From positions 62,001 through 126,000 of the forward strand of contig NZ_JOFJ01000006.1 of the NCBI RefSeq assembly GCF_000718255.1: a DNA stretch of 64,000 nt, written 5' to 3'. A program made the translations under genes and the position numbers. Numbering within the stretch: position 1 is the first letter of the stretch; each line of letters begins with the position of its first letter. The notes under the pieces are model-generated. The model saw nothing but the letters and a program-made list of their open reading frames with translations. It searched no databases and had not been told where the DNA came from. The stretch comes from Spirillospora albida. Lineage in GTDB: Bacteria > Actinomycetota > Actinomycetes > Streptosporangiales > Streptosporangiaceae. This document shows, piece by piece, positions 47,653-55,635 of this stretch.

Positions 47653-48423
47653 TCAGTCCGGCGCCGGGGCGGGCTTCATCAGCATGAACGGGGTGCCGAA
47701 CGGGTCGCGGACGTACGCGATCCGGCCGTAGGGCGTGTCCCGGGGGTCCTCCTCGACGGTCCCGCCGCCGGCCCGCACCCGCCGGACGGCCTCGTCGGGG
47801 TCGGTCACCTCGAAGTACGTGACCCAGGACGGGGCGGCCGGGCCGGGGACGCCCGCGATCCCGCCGATGTAGCGGCCGTCGGAGCGCTTCAGGGCGTAGT
47901 ACTCGGTGTCCCCGGGCGCCTCCTCCGCCTCGAAGTCCCAGACGGTGGTGTAGAAGTCGCGGGCGGCGCTGGGATCCGGCGTGACGACCTCGTTCCAGAC
48001 GAACGATCCCGGCTCGTTGACGATCCGCGAACCGGTGTGGTCGCGGCCCTGCCAGAGGCCGAACTGGGCGCCCTGCGCGTCCCTGACCATCGCCATGCGG
48101 CCCTGCGTCATCACGTCCATCGGCGGCACGACGACCCCGCCCCCCGCGTCGGTGATCCGCTTGACGGCGGCGTCGCAGTCGTCGGCGGCGAGGTAGACGT
48201 TCCACCAGAACTCGGACGCGTTGTCCTCCGGGTTCCGCATGAGGGCGGCCACCATCTCGCCGCCGAGCAGGCACATCGTGTAGTGCCCGCTCTCGGCGCC
48301 GGTGTCGTGGAACCGCCATCCGAACAGCGTCCCGTAGAAGGTCTTGGCGCGCTCGAGGTCCGGGATGCCGAGGTCGATCCAGGTGGGCGTCCCGTCGGGC
48401 GGGTTGGATGTGACGTGGGTCAT
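47653..48423 (-). CDS. VOC superfamily protein (two glyoxalase-like domains)
   Basis: A 256-residue protein with two vicinal-oxygen-chelate domains in tandem (about residues 11-125 and 140-250). Each has the split pattern of a small GLO/EDO fold: WIDLGIPDLERAKTFYGTLFGWRF and then WNEVVTPDPSAARDFYTTVWDFE; each ends with RDAQGAQFGLW or RDPFGTPFMLM. Family members include glyoxalases, dioxygenases and antibiotic-binding proteins; the actual function is unknown. It closely resembles the CFP-32/27-kDa antigen type of actinobacteria. A possible leaderless -10 (GAGGAT) lies six bases before the ATG. Confidence 0.88.
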   Translation of the reverse strand: MTHVTSNPPDGTPTWIDLGIPDLERAKTFYGTLFGWRFHDTGAESGHYTMCLLGGEMVAALMRNPEDNASEFWWNVYLAADDCDAAVKRITDAGGGVVVPPMDVMTQGRMAMVRDAQGAQFGLWQGRDHTGSRIVNEPGSFVWNEVVTPDPSAARDFYTTVWDFEAEEAPGDTEYYALKRSDGRYIGGIAGVPGPAAPSWVTYFEVTDPDEAVRRVRAGGGTVEEDPRDTPYGRIAYVRDPFGTPFMLMKPAPAPD

Positions 48424-48503
48424 CCCCCCATCCTCGCCCGCACGCCGCCCGCCGCGGGGCCTCGCGGCGGTAAAGGCATGGCCAGGAGCGGCCCGCCGTC
48501 ACG

Positions 48504-48509
48504 TACACT
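48504..48509 (+). promoter_or_regulatory. Leaderless -10 element (TACACT) for the ABC-F leader
   Basis: TACACT ends six bases before the ATG of the six-codon ORF at 48516, the same spacing found for other leaderless starts here. The transcript should begin at that ATG and run 116 bases to the ABC-F start. Confidence 0.55.
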
Positions 48510-48515
48510 GGGCGG

Positions 48516-48536
48516 ATGGTTTCGCTCCCGAGCTGA
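48516..48536 (+). CDS. Six-codon leader peptide ORF (MVSLPS)
   Basis: ATG at 48516 begins a six-codon frame ending in TGA at 48534-48536. It is placed exactly at the inferred transcription start upstream of the ABC-F gene and is followed by a strong stem-loop. Antibiotic-responsive ABC-F genes in other bacteria are controlled by stalling on such short leaders. The peptide has no recognised homolog; the interpretation rests on position and structure. Confidence 0.45.
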   Translation: MVSLPS

Positions 48537-48547
48537 CAGGCCCCCCG

Positions 48548-48578
48548 GCGCGCCCCGGTCGAGGACCGCGCGGCGCGC
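48548..48578 (+). promoter_or_regulatory. Stem-loop in the ABC-F leader (possible attenuator)
   Basis: A long GC stem can form: 48548-48553 with 48573-48578 (GCGCGC arms) and an inner stem CGGTC (48556-48560) with GACCG (48564-48568), loop GAG. TGTTTCG follows directly. A GCGC arm at 48587-48590 could pair with 48573-48578 instead, giving a rival structure. This is compatible with transcription or translation attenuation. Confidence 0.45.
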
Positions 48579-48631
48579 TGTTTCGTGCGCCTGTCCACCG
48601 AGCCGCGTCCGTCAGGGGAGCCCTGTTCACT

Positions 48632-50230
48632 GTGATCATCGCGAACGACATCGAGCTGCGCGCCGGATCCCGGCTGCTGATCGAGGCCGCGTCCTTCCGG
48701 GTGAACCCCGGCGACCGCGTCGGCTTCGTCGGCCGCAACGGCGCGGGCAAGACCACCCTCACGAAGGTGCTGGCCGGGGAGGCGCAGCCCGCGCAGGGCG
48801 GCGTGACGTCCTCGGGCACCATCGGCTACCTGCCGCAGGACCCGCGCGGCGTCGACCTGGCCGAGCTCGCCCGCGACCGGATCCTGTCGGCCCGCGGCCT
48901 GGACGAGGTGATCCGCGACCTGCGCGACGCCGAGGAGGCGATGGCGACGGCGGAGGGCGCCGCCCGCGACAAGGCGGTCCGCCGGTACGGGCGGCTGGAG
49001 GAGCGGCTGCACGTCCTCGGCGGGTACTCGGCGGAGGCCGAGGCCGCGTCGATCGCGTCCAGCCTGGGCCTGCCCGACCGGGTCCTGGGGCAGCCGCTCG
49101 GGACGCTGTCGGGCGGGCAGCGGCGCCGCGTCGAGCTGGCCCGCATCCTGTTCTCCGGCGCCGACACCCTGTTGCTGGACGAGCCGACCAACCACCTCGA
49201 CGCCGACTCGATCGTGTGGCTGCGCGACTACCTGAAGGGCCACCAGGGCGGCCTCGTCGTGATCAGCCACGATGTCGACCTGCTGGACGCCGTCGTCAAC
49301 CGCGTCTTCCACCTGGACGCCAACCGCGGCGTGATCGACGTCTACAACGTCGGCTGGAAGAAGTACCTGGCCCAGCGGGAGACCGACGAGCGGCGCCGCA
49401 AGCGGGAGTCGGCGAACGCGCAGCGGCAGGCGTCGGCGCTGCTGTCGCAGGCCGACAAGATGCGCGCGAAGGCGACCAAGGCCAAGGCGGCGCAGCAGAT
49501 GGACCGGCGGGCCCGGCAGCTGCTCGCGGGAGTCGAGGGGGAGCGGCAGGCCGACAAGGTGGCCAAAATCCGCTTCCCGGACCCGGCTCCCTGCGGCAAA
49601 ACCCCCCTTACCGCGACTGGTTTGTCTAAATCGTACGGATCCTTGGAGATCTTCACGGACGTGGACCTGGCCATCGACCGGGGCAGCCGGGTCGTCGTGC
49701 TGGGCCTCAACGGCGCCGGGAAGACCACGCTGCTGCGCATGCTGGCCGGGGTCGACAAGGCCGACACCGGCACCGTCGTCGCCGGGCACGGGCTGCGCGT
49801 GGGGTACTACGCCCAGGAGCACGAGACCCTGGACGTCGACCGGTCCGTCCTGGCGAACATGCAGTCGGCCGCACCCGACCTCGCGCCCGTCGAGGTCCGC
49901 AAGATCCTCGGCTCGTTCCTGTTCTCCGGCGACGACGTCGACAAGCCGGCCGGGGTCCTGTCGGGCGGCGAGAAGACCCGGCTGGCCCTGGCGATGCTGG
50001 TCGTGTCGAGCGCCAACGTCCTGCTCCTGGACGAGCCCACCAACAACCTCGATCCGGCCAGCCGCGCGGAGATCCTCGCGGCCCTGCGCACCTTCGCGGG
50101 GGCCATCGTCCTGGTGACCCACGATGAGGGTGCGGTGGACGCGCTCCAGCCGGAAAGAGTGATTTTGCTGCCGGATGGTGTCGAGGACATCTGGAGTGAC
50201 GAATTTTCCGATCTGGTGGCGCTCGCGTGA
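48632..50230 (+). CDS. ABC-F family ATP-binding protein
   Basis: A 532-residue soluble protein with two ABC domains and no membrane part. Domain 1: GRNGAGKTT (about residues 32-40), TLSGGQRRRVELARILFSGADTLLLDEPTNHLDADS. A linker of about 80 residues (charged helices, KRESANAQRQASALLSQADKMRAKATKAK) is the P-site tRNA interaction motif. Domain 2: GLNGAGKTT (about 361), LSGGEKTRLALAMLVVSSANVLLLDEPTNNLDPAS. ABC-F proteins act on the ribosome, as translation factors or antibiotic resistance proteins. The GTG at 48632 has AGGGGAG upstream; the regulated leader suggests a ribosome-protection or stress role. Confidence 0.92.
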   Translation: MIIANDIELRAGSRLLIEAASFRVNPGDRVGFVGRNGAGKTTLTKVLAGEAQPAQGGVTSSGTIGYLPQDPRGVDLAELARDRILSARGLDEVIRDLRDAEEAMATAEGAARDKAVRRYGRLEERLHVLGGYSAEAEAASIASSLGLPDRVLGQPLGTLSGGQRRRVELARILFSGADTLLLDEPTNHLDADSIVWLRDYLKGHQGGLVVISHDVDLLDAVVNRVFHLDANRGVIDVYNVGWKKYLAQRETDERRRKRESANAQRQASALLSQADKMRAKATKAKAAQQMDRRARQLLAGVEGERQADKVAKIRFPDPAPCGKTPLTATGLSKSYGSLEIFTDVDLAIDRGSRVVVLGLNGAGKTTLLRMLAGVDKADTGTVVAGHGLRVGYYAQEHETLDVDRSVLANMQSAAPDLAPVEVRKILGSFLFSGDDVDKPAGVLSGGEKTRLALAMLVVSSANVLLLDEPTNNLDPASRAEILAALRTFAGAIVLVTHDEGAVDALQPERVILLPDGVEDIWSDEFSDLVALA

Positions 50231-50346
50231 CCTGCGCGGAGCCTTCCGCAGATCTTTTCTGGCCGAGTGGGTAGCCGAACGCGCGGGAATGACTGATCAT
50301 GGCGGGGGATAACGCAGCGGTCACCACATCACTACGGGAGGTACTC

Positions 50347-50559
50347 GTGGCCGAGACCCTGAAGAAGGGCACCCGCGTGACCGGTGCCGAGCGCGACAAG
50401 CTGGCGGCGGACCTCAAGAAGAGGTACGACTCCGGTGAGAGCATCCGCGCCCTGGCAGCCGCCACCGGCCGCTCGTACGGCTTCATCCACCGGATTCTGA
50501 CCGAGTCCGGCGTCAACCTGCGCGGTCGCGGTGGCGCGACCCGGGGAAAGAAGTCCTGA
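50347..50559 (+). CDS. Small helix-turn-helix protein
   Basis: A 70-residue basic protein conserved in Streptomyces and relatives, with the helix-turn-helix segment YDSGESIRALAAATGRSYGFIHRILTESGVNLRGRGGATRG. The GTG at 50347 (VAETLKKGTRVTG) has GGGAGG ahead and matches the N terminus I recall from relatives; an ATG at 50299 would add 16 residues. It lies 116 bp after the ABC-F gene on the same strand. Its role is unknown; it may be a nucleoid-associated or developmental regulator. Confidence 0.85.
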   Translation: MAETLKKGTRVTGAERDKLAADLKKRYDSGESIRALAAATGRSYGFIHRILTESGVNLRGRGGATRGKKS

Positions 50560-50598
50560 CCGGACGCGACCCCCGGAACGAGCGCACCGCCCGACCGT

Positions 50599-50635
50599 CC
50601 GCCGCGACCGACCGAGTAGGGTTCGGTCGCGGCGG
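50599..50635. repeat. 13-bp perfect inverted repeat after the HTH gene
   Basis: Arms CGCCGCGACCGA-type at 50599-50611 and 50623-50635 enclose an 11-base centre with TAGGGT. It is either a terminator hairpin for the HTH gene or an operator covering a -10 element for the enoyl-CoA hydratase gene, which starts 158 bp downstream. Confidence 0.6.
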
Positions 50636-50792
50636 CGGGACGGCGCCCGCCCCACGCCACCGGCGACGGGGCGGGCTCGGTGCGCCCACCGGGACGGCTG
50701 CCCGTCCCTCGGGGGCGTGACGGATCCCCTCCCGCCGCGCCGACCGGCCCCCGGCCGGTTCGACGGACACAGCACAGCGAAGAGGGGACGTC

Positions 50793-51608
50793 ATGACGGA
50801 CGCGACGGCGGAACGGCCGGATCCGGCCACCATTCCGGCTGAGGCCGAGCTCGCCGAGGCGGGGCTGCGGCTGGAGATCGACGGCGCGGTCGCGACCGTC
50901 ACGCTGAACCGCCCGGAGCGGCGCAACGCGATGACGTTCGCCACCTGGCGGGGACTCGCCGCGATCGGCCGGGCGCTGCCCTCCGACGTGCGCGTCGTCG
51001 TGCTGCGCGGCGAGGGCCCGTGCTTCTCGGCGGGCATCGACCTCAGCATGTTCTCCGGCGGCGGCGAGGGCTTCACCGACGGCCGGGACGCGCAGGCCAC
51101 CGACGCGTTCATCGCCGAGCTGCAGCAGGGCTACCGCTGGCTGCGCGACCCCCGGATCGTCTCGGTCGCGGCCGTGCACGGGCACGCGATCGGCGGCGGT
51201 TTCCAGCTCGCCCTCGCCTGCGACATCCGCGTCGTCGCCGACGACGTCAAGTTCTGCATGAAGGAGCCCGCGCTCGGGCTCGTCCCGGACCTGACCGGCA
51301 CCAAGCCGCTGGTGGAGGCCGTCGGGCTGTCCCGCGCCCTGGAGCTGTGCCTGACGGCCCGCACGGTCCTCGCCGAGGAGGCGTCCCGCCTCGGGCTGGC
51401 CGAGACGGTCGTCCCGCGCGACGGCCTCGGCGCCGCCGTCGACGAGCTCGTCGCGGCGCTGCTGGCGGTCAACCCCGGAGCCGCCGTGGCGACGAAGCGT
51501 CTGCTGCTGGAGGCTCCGGAGAACACCCTGGAGCAGCAGTGCGCCGCCGAGCGCCGCGAGCAGATCGGGCGGCTCCGCGCCATGTTCGGCGGCGGCGGCT
51601 CCTCCTGA
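50793..51608 (+). CDS. Enoyl-CoA hydratase/isomerase family protein
   Basis: A 271-residue crotonase-fold protein, probably hydrating enoyl-CoA in beta-oxidation. Conserved parts: VTLNRPERRNAMTF (about residues 34-47), the oxyanion-hole region RGEGPCFSAGIDLSMFSGG (about 71-89) and HGHAIGGGFQLALACDIRVVADD (about 129-151). In hydratases two Glu residues act; EPALGLVPDLTGTKPLVEAVG has one in the expected region, so isomerase or other crotonase activity is possible. No promoter is sure; the palindrome 158 bp upstream may be involved. Confidence 0.9.
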   Translation: MTDATAERPDPATIPAEAELAEAGLRLEIDGAVATVTLNRPERRNAMTFATWRGLAAIGRALPSDVRVVVLRGEGPCFSAGIDLSMFSGGGEGFTDGRDAQATDAFIAELQQGYRWLRDPRIVSVAAVHGHAIGGGFQLALACDIRVVADDVKFCMKEPALGLVPDLTGTKPLVEAVGLSRALELCLTARTVLAEEASRLGLAETVVPRDGLGAAVDELVAALLAVNPGAAVATKRLLLEAPENTLEQQCAAERREQIGRLRAMFGGGGSS

Positions 51609-51737
51609 CGCGGGCGGCGCCGCGTCGCCGCCCGGCGGTACGCCGCGCCGATGCGCGAGCGTCCCGGCCCGGGGTCGCGGCCGGGCCGGGATTTCGCCGT
51701 GAGCGGAGCGGGGAAGAATCCCCGGCGGCTGAGATGC

Positions 51738-51753
51738 TTACGTGATTACGTAA
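51738..51753. promoter_or_regulatory. Perfect palindrome TTACGT-GATT-ACGTAA upstream of ABC exporter
   Basis: A 16-base inverted repeat, strikingly AT-rich for this genome, lies about 24-30 bp before the exporter start. It has the form of a TetR/MarR/GntR-type operator, and overlaps where the promoter is expected. No matching regulator gene is adjacent. Confidence 0.6.
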
Positions 51754-51782
51754 TTCGCGAACCGCTCGGAGGCGCTGTGGGC

Positions 51783-53765
51783 ATGCCGGGAATGCCGGGC
51801 AACGGCTGGCAGGTGATGGCCTCGTTCCGCCGGGACGGGTCCGTCACGCGGCAGAAGCTCAAGCCCGGCACGGTCCGGCGCATCGCCGGCTACGCCCGGC
51901 CCTACGTCCGCGAGCTGGTCCTGTTCCTCGCGCTGAACACGATCGCCGCGGTCACCGTCGTCGCCAACCCGCTGCTGCTCAAGGCGATCATCGACCGGGG
52001 CATCGTGCCCGGCGACCGCGCCGTGGTGGTCTGGCTCGCGCTCGCCGTCGCCGGGCTCGCCCTGGCCGAGGCCGTCCTGAGTCTCGCCCAGCGCTGGTAC
52101 TCCGCGCGGATCGGCGAGGGGCTCATCTACGACCTGCGCACGCAGGTGTTCGGGCACGTCCAGCGGCAGCCGGTCGCGTTCTTCATGCGGGCGCAGACCG
52201 GCTCGCTCGTCAGCCGCCTCAACAACGACGTCATCGGCGCGCAGCGCGCCCTCACCACCACGCTGTCGTCGGTGGTGTCGAACGTGATCAGCCTGGTGCT
52301 GGTGCTGGTCACGATGCTGATCCTGTCCTGGCAGGTGACGCTGATCGCGCTGCTGCTGCTCCCCGTCTTCATCCTGCCGGCCAAGTGGGTCGGCAAGCGG
52401 CTGCAGCGGATCAGCCGCGAGCAGATGCAGCTGGACGCCGAGATGAGCTCGCTCATGACCGAGCGGTTCAACGTCGCGGGCGCGATGCTCGCCAAGCTCT
52501 ACGGCCGTCCGTTCGAGGAGGAGGTCAACTTCGCGCACCGGGCCGCCCGCGTCCGCGACATCGGGATCGTCGCGGCGATGTACGGGCGGGTGTTCTTCAC
52601 CGCGCTGACCCTCGTCGCCGCGCTCGCGACCGCGATGGTCTACGGCGTCGGCGGCGTCCTGGTCGTGGACAACGGGTTCCAGCTGGGCACGCTCGTCGCC
52701 CTCGCCACGCTCCTCACCCGCATGTACGGGCCGCTCACCGCGCTGTCGAACGTGCACGTGGACGTGATGACCGCGCTCGTGAGCTTCGACCGCGTCTTCG
52801 AGGTCCTCGACCTGAAGCCGCTGATCCGCGACCGCGAGGGCGCCCGCCCGCTCGGCGAGGCGGTGGACGCCATGGACCCGGTGGACGCCGTGGACGCGGC
52901 GGATCAGGTCGGCGGCGGGCAGCGCGACGCGCCCGAGATCCGGTTCGACCACGTCCGGTTCGCCTACCCGTCGGCGGAGGAGGTGTCGCTGGCCTCGCTG
53001 GAGTCGATCGCCCGGCCCGACACGGCCCCCGCGCGGGAGGTGCTGCACGACATCGACTTCACCGCGCGGCCCGGCGAGCTCGTCGCGCTGGTCGGCCCGT
53101 CCGGCGCCGGCAAGTCGACGATCACCCACCTGGTGTCGCGGCTGTACGACGTCTCCGCCGGCGCGGTCCGCGTCGGCGGCGTGGACGTCCGCGACGTCAC
53201 CCTCGACTCGCTGCGCGCCACCGTCGGCGTCGTCAGCCAGGACGCGCACCTCTTCCACGACACGATCCGCGAGAACCTCCGGTACGCCCGGCCGGACGCC
53301 GAGGACGACGAGATCCGGGCCGCCCTCGACGCGGCCCAGATCGGCGGTCTCGTCGACGCGATGCCCGACGGCCTCGACACGGTCGTGGGCGACCGCGGCT
53401 ACCGGCTGTCCGGCGGCGAGAAGCAGCGCCTCGCGCTCGCCCGCCTGCTGCTGAAGTCCCCGTCGGTGGTCGTCCTGGACGAGGCGACCGCGCACCTCGA
53501 CTCGGAGTCCGAGGCGGCCGTCCAGCGGGCGCTGCGCACCGCCCTCGCGGGCCGCACGTCCCTCGTCATCGCGCACCGCCTGTCCACGATCCGGGAGGCG
53601 GACCAGATCCTCGTGATCGAGGACGGGCGCGTCGCCGAGCGCGGCCGGCACGAGGAGCTGCTGCTCCAGGGCGGCCTGTACGCGGAGCTGTACCGCACCC
53701 AGTTCGCCCGGTGGGACGACGGCCCGGACGGGGCGGAGGCTCAGACCTCGCTGCTCAAGTCGTAG
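51783..53765 (+). CDS. ABC exporter, fused TMD-NBD half transporter
   Basis: A 660-residue type IV ABC exporter (MsbA/BmrA fold). Six helices span about residues 40-330 (first LVLFLALNTIAAVTVVANPLLL). The NBD spans about 395-640: Walker A GPSGAGKST, Q-loop VSQDAHLFHDTIRENLRYA, signature LSGGEKQRLALARLL, Walker B VVVLDEATAHLDSES and H-loop VIAHRLSTI. An insert rich in Ala/Asp (AVDAMDPVDAVDAADQ) precedes the NBD. It should work as a homodimer exporting a drug or lipid. The GTG at 51777 or ATG at 51783 is possible; GGAGG lies just upstream. Its 3' end overlaps the convergent sulfotransferase gene. Confidence 0.92.
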   Translation: MPGMPGNGWQVMASFRRDGSVTRQKLKPGTVRRIAGYARPYVRELVLFLALNTIAAVTVVANPLLLKAIIDRGIVPGDRAVVVWLALAVAGLALAEAVLSLAQRWYSARIGEGLIYDLRTQVFGHVQRQPVAFFMRAQTGSLVSRLNNDVIGAQRALTTTLSSVVSNVISLVLVLVTMLILSWQVTLIALLLLPVFILPAKWVGKRLQRISREQMQLDAEMSSLMTERFNVAGAMLAKLYGRPFEEEVNFAHRAARVRDIGIVAAMYGRVFFTALTLVAALATAMVYGVGGVLVVDNGFQLGTLVALATLLTRMYGPLTALSNVHVDVMTALVSFDRVFEVLDLKPLIRDREGARPLGEAVDAMDPVDAVDAADQVGGGQRDAPEIRFDHVRFAYPSAEEVSLASLESIARPDTAPAREVLHDIDFTARPGELVALVGPSGAGKSTITHLVSRLYDVSAGAVRVGGVDVRDVTLDSLRATVGVVSQDAHLFHDTIRENLRYARPDAEDDEIRAALDAAQIGGLVDAMPDGLDTVVGDRGYRLSGGEKQRLALARLLLKSPSVVVLDEATAHLDSESEAAVQRALRTALAGRTSLVIAHRLSTIREADQILVIEDGRVAERGRHEELLLQGGLYAELYRTQFARWDDGPDGAEAQTSLLKS

Positions 53766-54679
53766 CCGAGGCGGCGGAGCTCGTCCCCGGCGACCTTCTC
53801 CACCTGGGCGGTCTGGCGGGCGGTGAGGCGCTCCCGCCAGGACCCGACGCCGGGGTCCTCGGCGTCTCGCGACCGGGCCCGCACGAGCCCCGCCGGTGCG
53901 GGCAGGTCCGCGCCGAGGAAGTCCCCGATGCCGGCGGTGACGCGGCGGGGCCGCGCGACGAGCTCCTCGTAGCGGACCGTGTACAGCTGCTCCTCCGGCA
54001 CCTGGCGCCGCAGGCGGGCGCTCAGCCGGATCGAGCCGCGCCAGCGCAGCGCGCACTTCACGGCGGTGGCGGCGCGCGGCCACCGGTTGCGGTCGGTGTG
54101 GTCCTCGACGCCGTAGAAGGCGTTCGGGAAGACGGTGTCGAGGTTGTCCAGGCCGGGCTTGAACCAGGCGAGGCAGCGCTCGTCGTCCAGCATTCCGGCG
54201 ACCGCGTCGCGGCCGTCCCGGATGATCTGGAGGAACTGGGCGTCGGGGAACGCGTCCAGCAGGACGTCCGCGCTGTAGATCAGGTCGGGGGAGGCGTCGG
54301 CGTAGCGGACGACGCCGTGCGGGTCCGTGCACGGATCGGGGAGCTCGGGGGCGGTCTCGGGCGGCGGCAGCCCGGACAGCGCCCGGCACTCGGCGGGGCA
54401 CTCCGAGCACGCCCGCGCGGAGATCTGCCACGCCTCGGCGAACGCGTCCCGCAGCACCCGCGCCGCGCCCCGGCCGCGCCGCTCCGCGATCCCCGGCTGC
54501 CGCGCGAACGCGTAGGCCGTCCGCAGCACGGCGGGGCGGCCCATGGTCAGGTGGAATCCGGGCGCGTGCTTCACCGCGCGCGCCAGCCGGTCCGTGCCGG
54601 AGTGCGGGGCGCCCAGGACGAACACCGGCCGGCGGACCTTGGTGCCGTTGATCACCAGGATGTGCGGGGTGGACCTCAT
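53741..54679 (-). CDS. Sulfotransferase family protein
   Basis: A 312-residue protein with the 5'-phosphosulfate loop VFVLGAPHSGTDRLARAV (about residues 19-36) and the 3'-phosphate region FLQIIRDGRDAVAGML (about 153-168), the two PAPS-binding elements. A cysteine cluster (CSECPAEC, about 91-98) is not usual in the family and could bind a metal. RYEELV near residue 240 is another conserved block. The sulfated substrate is unknown. Its last 25 bp overlap the 3' end of the ABC exporter, on the opposite strand. Confidence 0.85.
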   Translation of the reverse strand: MRSTPHILVINGTKVRRPVFVLGAPHSGTDRLARAVKHAPGFHLTMGRPAVLRTAYAFARQPGIAERRGRGAARVLRDAFAEAWQISARACSECPAECRALSGLPPPETAPELPDPCTDPHGVVRYADASPDLIYSADVLLDAFPDAQFLQIIRDGRDAVAGMLDDERCLAWFKPGLDNLDTVFPNAFYGVEDHTDRNRWPRAATAVKCALRWRGSIRLSARLRRQVPEEQLYTVRYEELVARPRRVTAGIGDFLGADLPAPAGLVRARSRDAEDPGVGSWRERLTARQTAQVEKVAGDELRRLGYDLSSEV

Positions 54680-54771
54680 ACCGGGGCCCAGTCTGGCACC
54701 CCGTGCCCGCCGGGAGCCCCGTGACCCACCGGGCGCGCCGTGATCGGGTCGTGCCGGGTCCGTCCCGGCCC

Positions 54772-54777
54772 TAGCCT
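54772..54777 (+). promoter_or_regulatory. Leaderless -10 element (TAGCCT) for the sirtuin gene
   Basis: TAGCCT ends six bases before the ATG at 54784; no ribosome binding site is seen. Confidence 0.5.
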
Positions 54778-54783
54778 GGAGCC

Positions 54784-55545
54784 ATGGACGCTCCCCGCAG
54801 CCTCGCCGCGTTCCTGCCGTCCGTCCGGGCGATCACCGTGCTGACCGGCGCCGGGATATCGACCGACAGCGGCATCCCCGACTTCCGCGGCCCCGAGGGC
54901 GTGTGGACGCGGGATCCGCAGGCCCAGCGGCTCTCCACCATCGGCGCCTACCTCGCCGACCCGGAGGTCCGCCGCCGCGCCTGGCGGTCCCGCCGCGACC
55001 ATCCCGGGTGGCACGCCGAGCCGAACGTCGCGCACGAGGCGCTGGTCGAGCTGGAGCGGGCGGGGCGGCTGCGCGCCATCGTCACGCAGAACATCGACGG
55101 ACTGCACCAGCGGGCGGGGTCCGGCGCGGTGATCGAGATCCACGGCACCATGCGGGACGCGGTGTGCCTCGCGTGCGGGCGGCGCGTCCCGATGCCGGAG
55201 GTCCTGGCCCGCGTGGACGCCGGGGAGGACGACCCGCTGTGCACCGAGTGCGGCGGCATCCAGAAGTCCGCGACGATCTCCTTCGGCCAGTCGCTGGAGG
55301 GGGACGTCCTGGACGCGGCGATCCGGGCGGCGCGGTCCTGCGACCTGTTCCTCGCGGTGGGGACGTCGCTGACCGTCCAGCCCGCGGCGGGCCTGTGCCT
55401 GGAGGCCGTCGAGCACGGCGCGAAACTGGTGATCGTCAACGCGCAGGAGACGCCGTACGACGAGGTCGCCGACGCGGTGCTGCGCCGGCCCGTCGGCGAG
55501 ACGCTGCCGAGGCTTGCCGGGCTGGTGCTCGGCACGGGACGATGA
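54784..55545 (+). CDS. NAD-dependent protein deacylase (Sir2 family)
   Basis: A 253-residue sirtuin that removes acyl groups from lysines using NAD. Landmarks: GAGISTDSGIPDFRGPEGVW (about residues 22-41), TQNIDGLHQRAGS (about 102-114), the catalytic histidine in EIHGTM (about 121), the zinc cysteines CLACG and CTECGG, and VGTSLTVQPAAGL (about 195-207). Class III/U-type bacterial deacylase length. It is followed after 90 bp by the LD-carboxypeptidase gene. Confidence 0.94.
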   Translation: MDAPRSLAAFLPSVRAITVLTGAGISTDSGIPDFRGPEGVWTRDPQAQRLSTIGAYLADPEVRRRAWRSRRDHPGWHAEPNVAHEALVELERAGRLRAIVTQNIDGLHQRAGSGAVIEIHGTMRDAVCLACGRRVPMPEVLARVDAGEDDPLCTECGGIQKSATISFGQSLEGDVLDAAIRAARSCDLFLAVGTSLTVQPAAGLCLEAVEHGAKLVIVNAQETPYDEVADAVLRRPVGETLPRLAGLVLGTGR

Positions 55546-55553
55546 TCTGTTGG

Positions 55554-55567
55554 CGGGTCGTGACCCG
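55554..55567. repeat. Inverted repeat CGGGTC-GT-GACCCG
   Basis: A perfect 14-base palindrome directly after the sirtuin stop and 69 bp ahead of the LD-carboxypeptidase start. It is either part of a terminator or an operator for the next gene. Confidence 0.3.
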
Positions 55568-55635
55568 GCACCCCTTCCGCGGGCGCGCGGATCCTGACAA
55601 GCTTTGACCGGCGCGGTGCGAGGAGGGGGATCGGG

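Noticed and set aside
51738..54431. 897-codon open frame on the minus strand over the ABC exporter
   Set aside because: It covers a well-defined exporter gene on the other strand, its sequence is compositionally biased, and it overlaps the real sulfotransferase in another frame.
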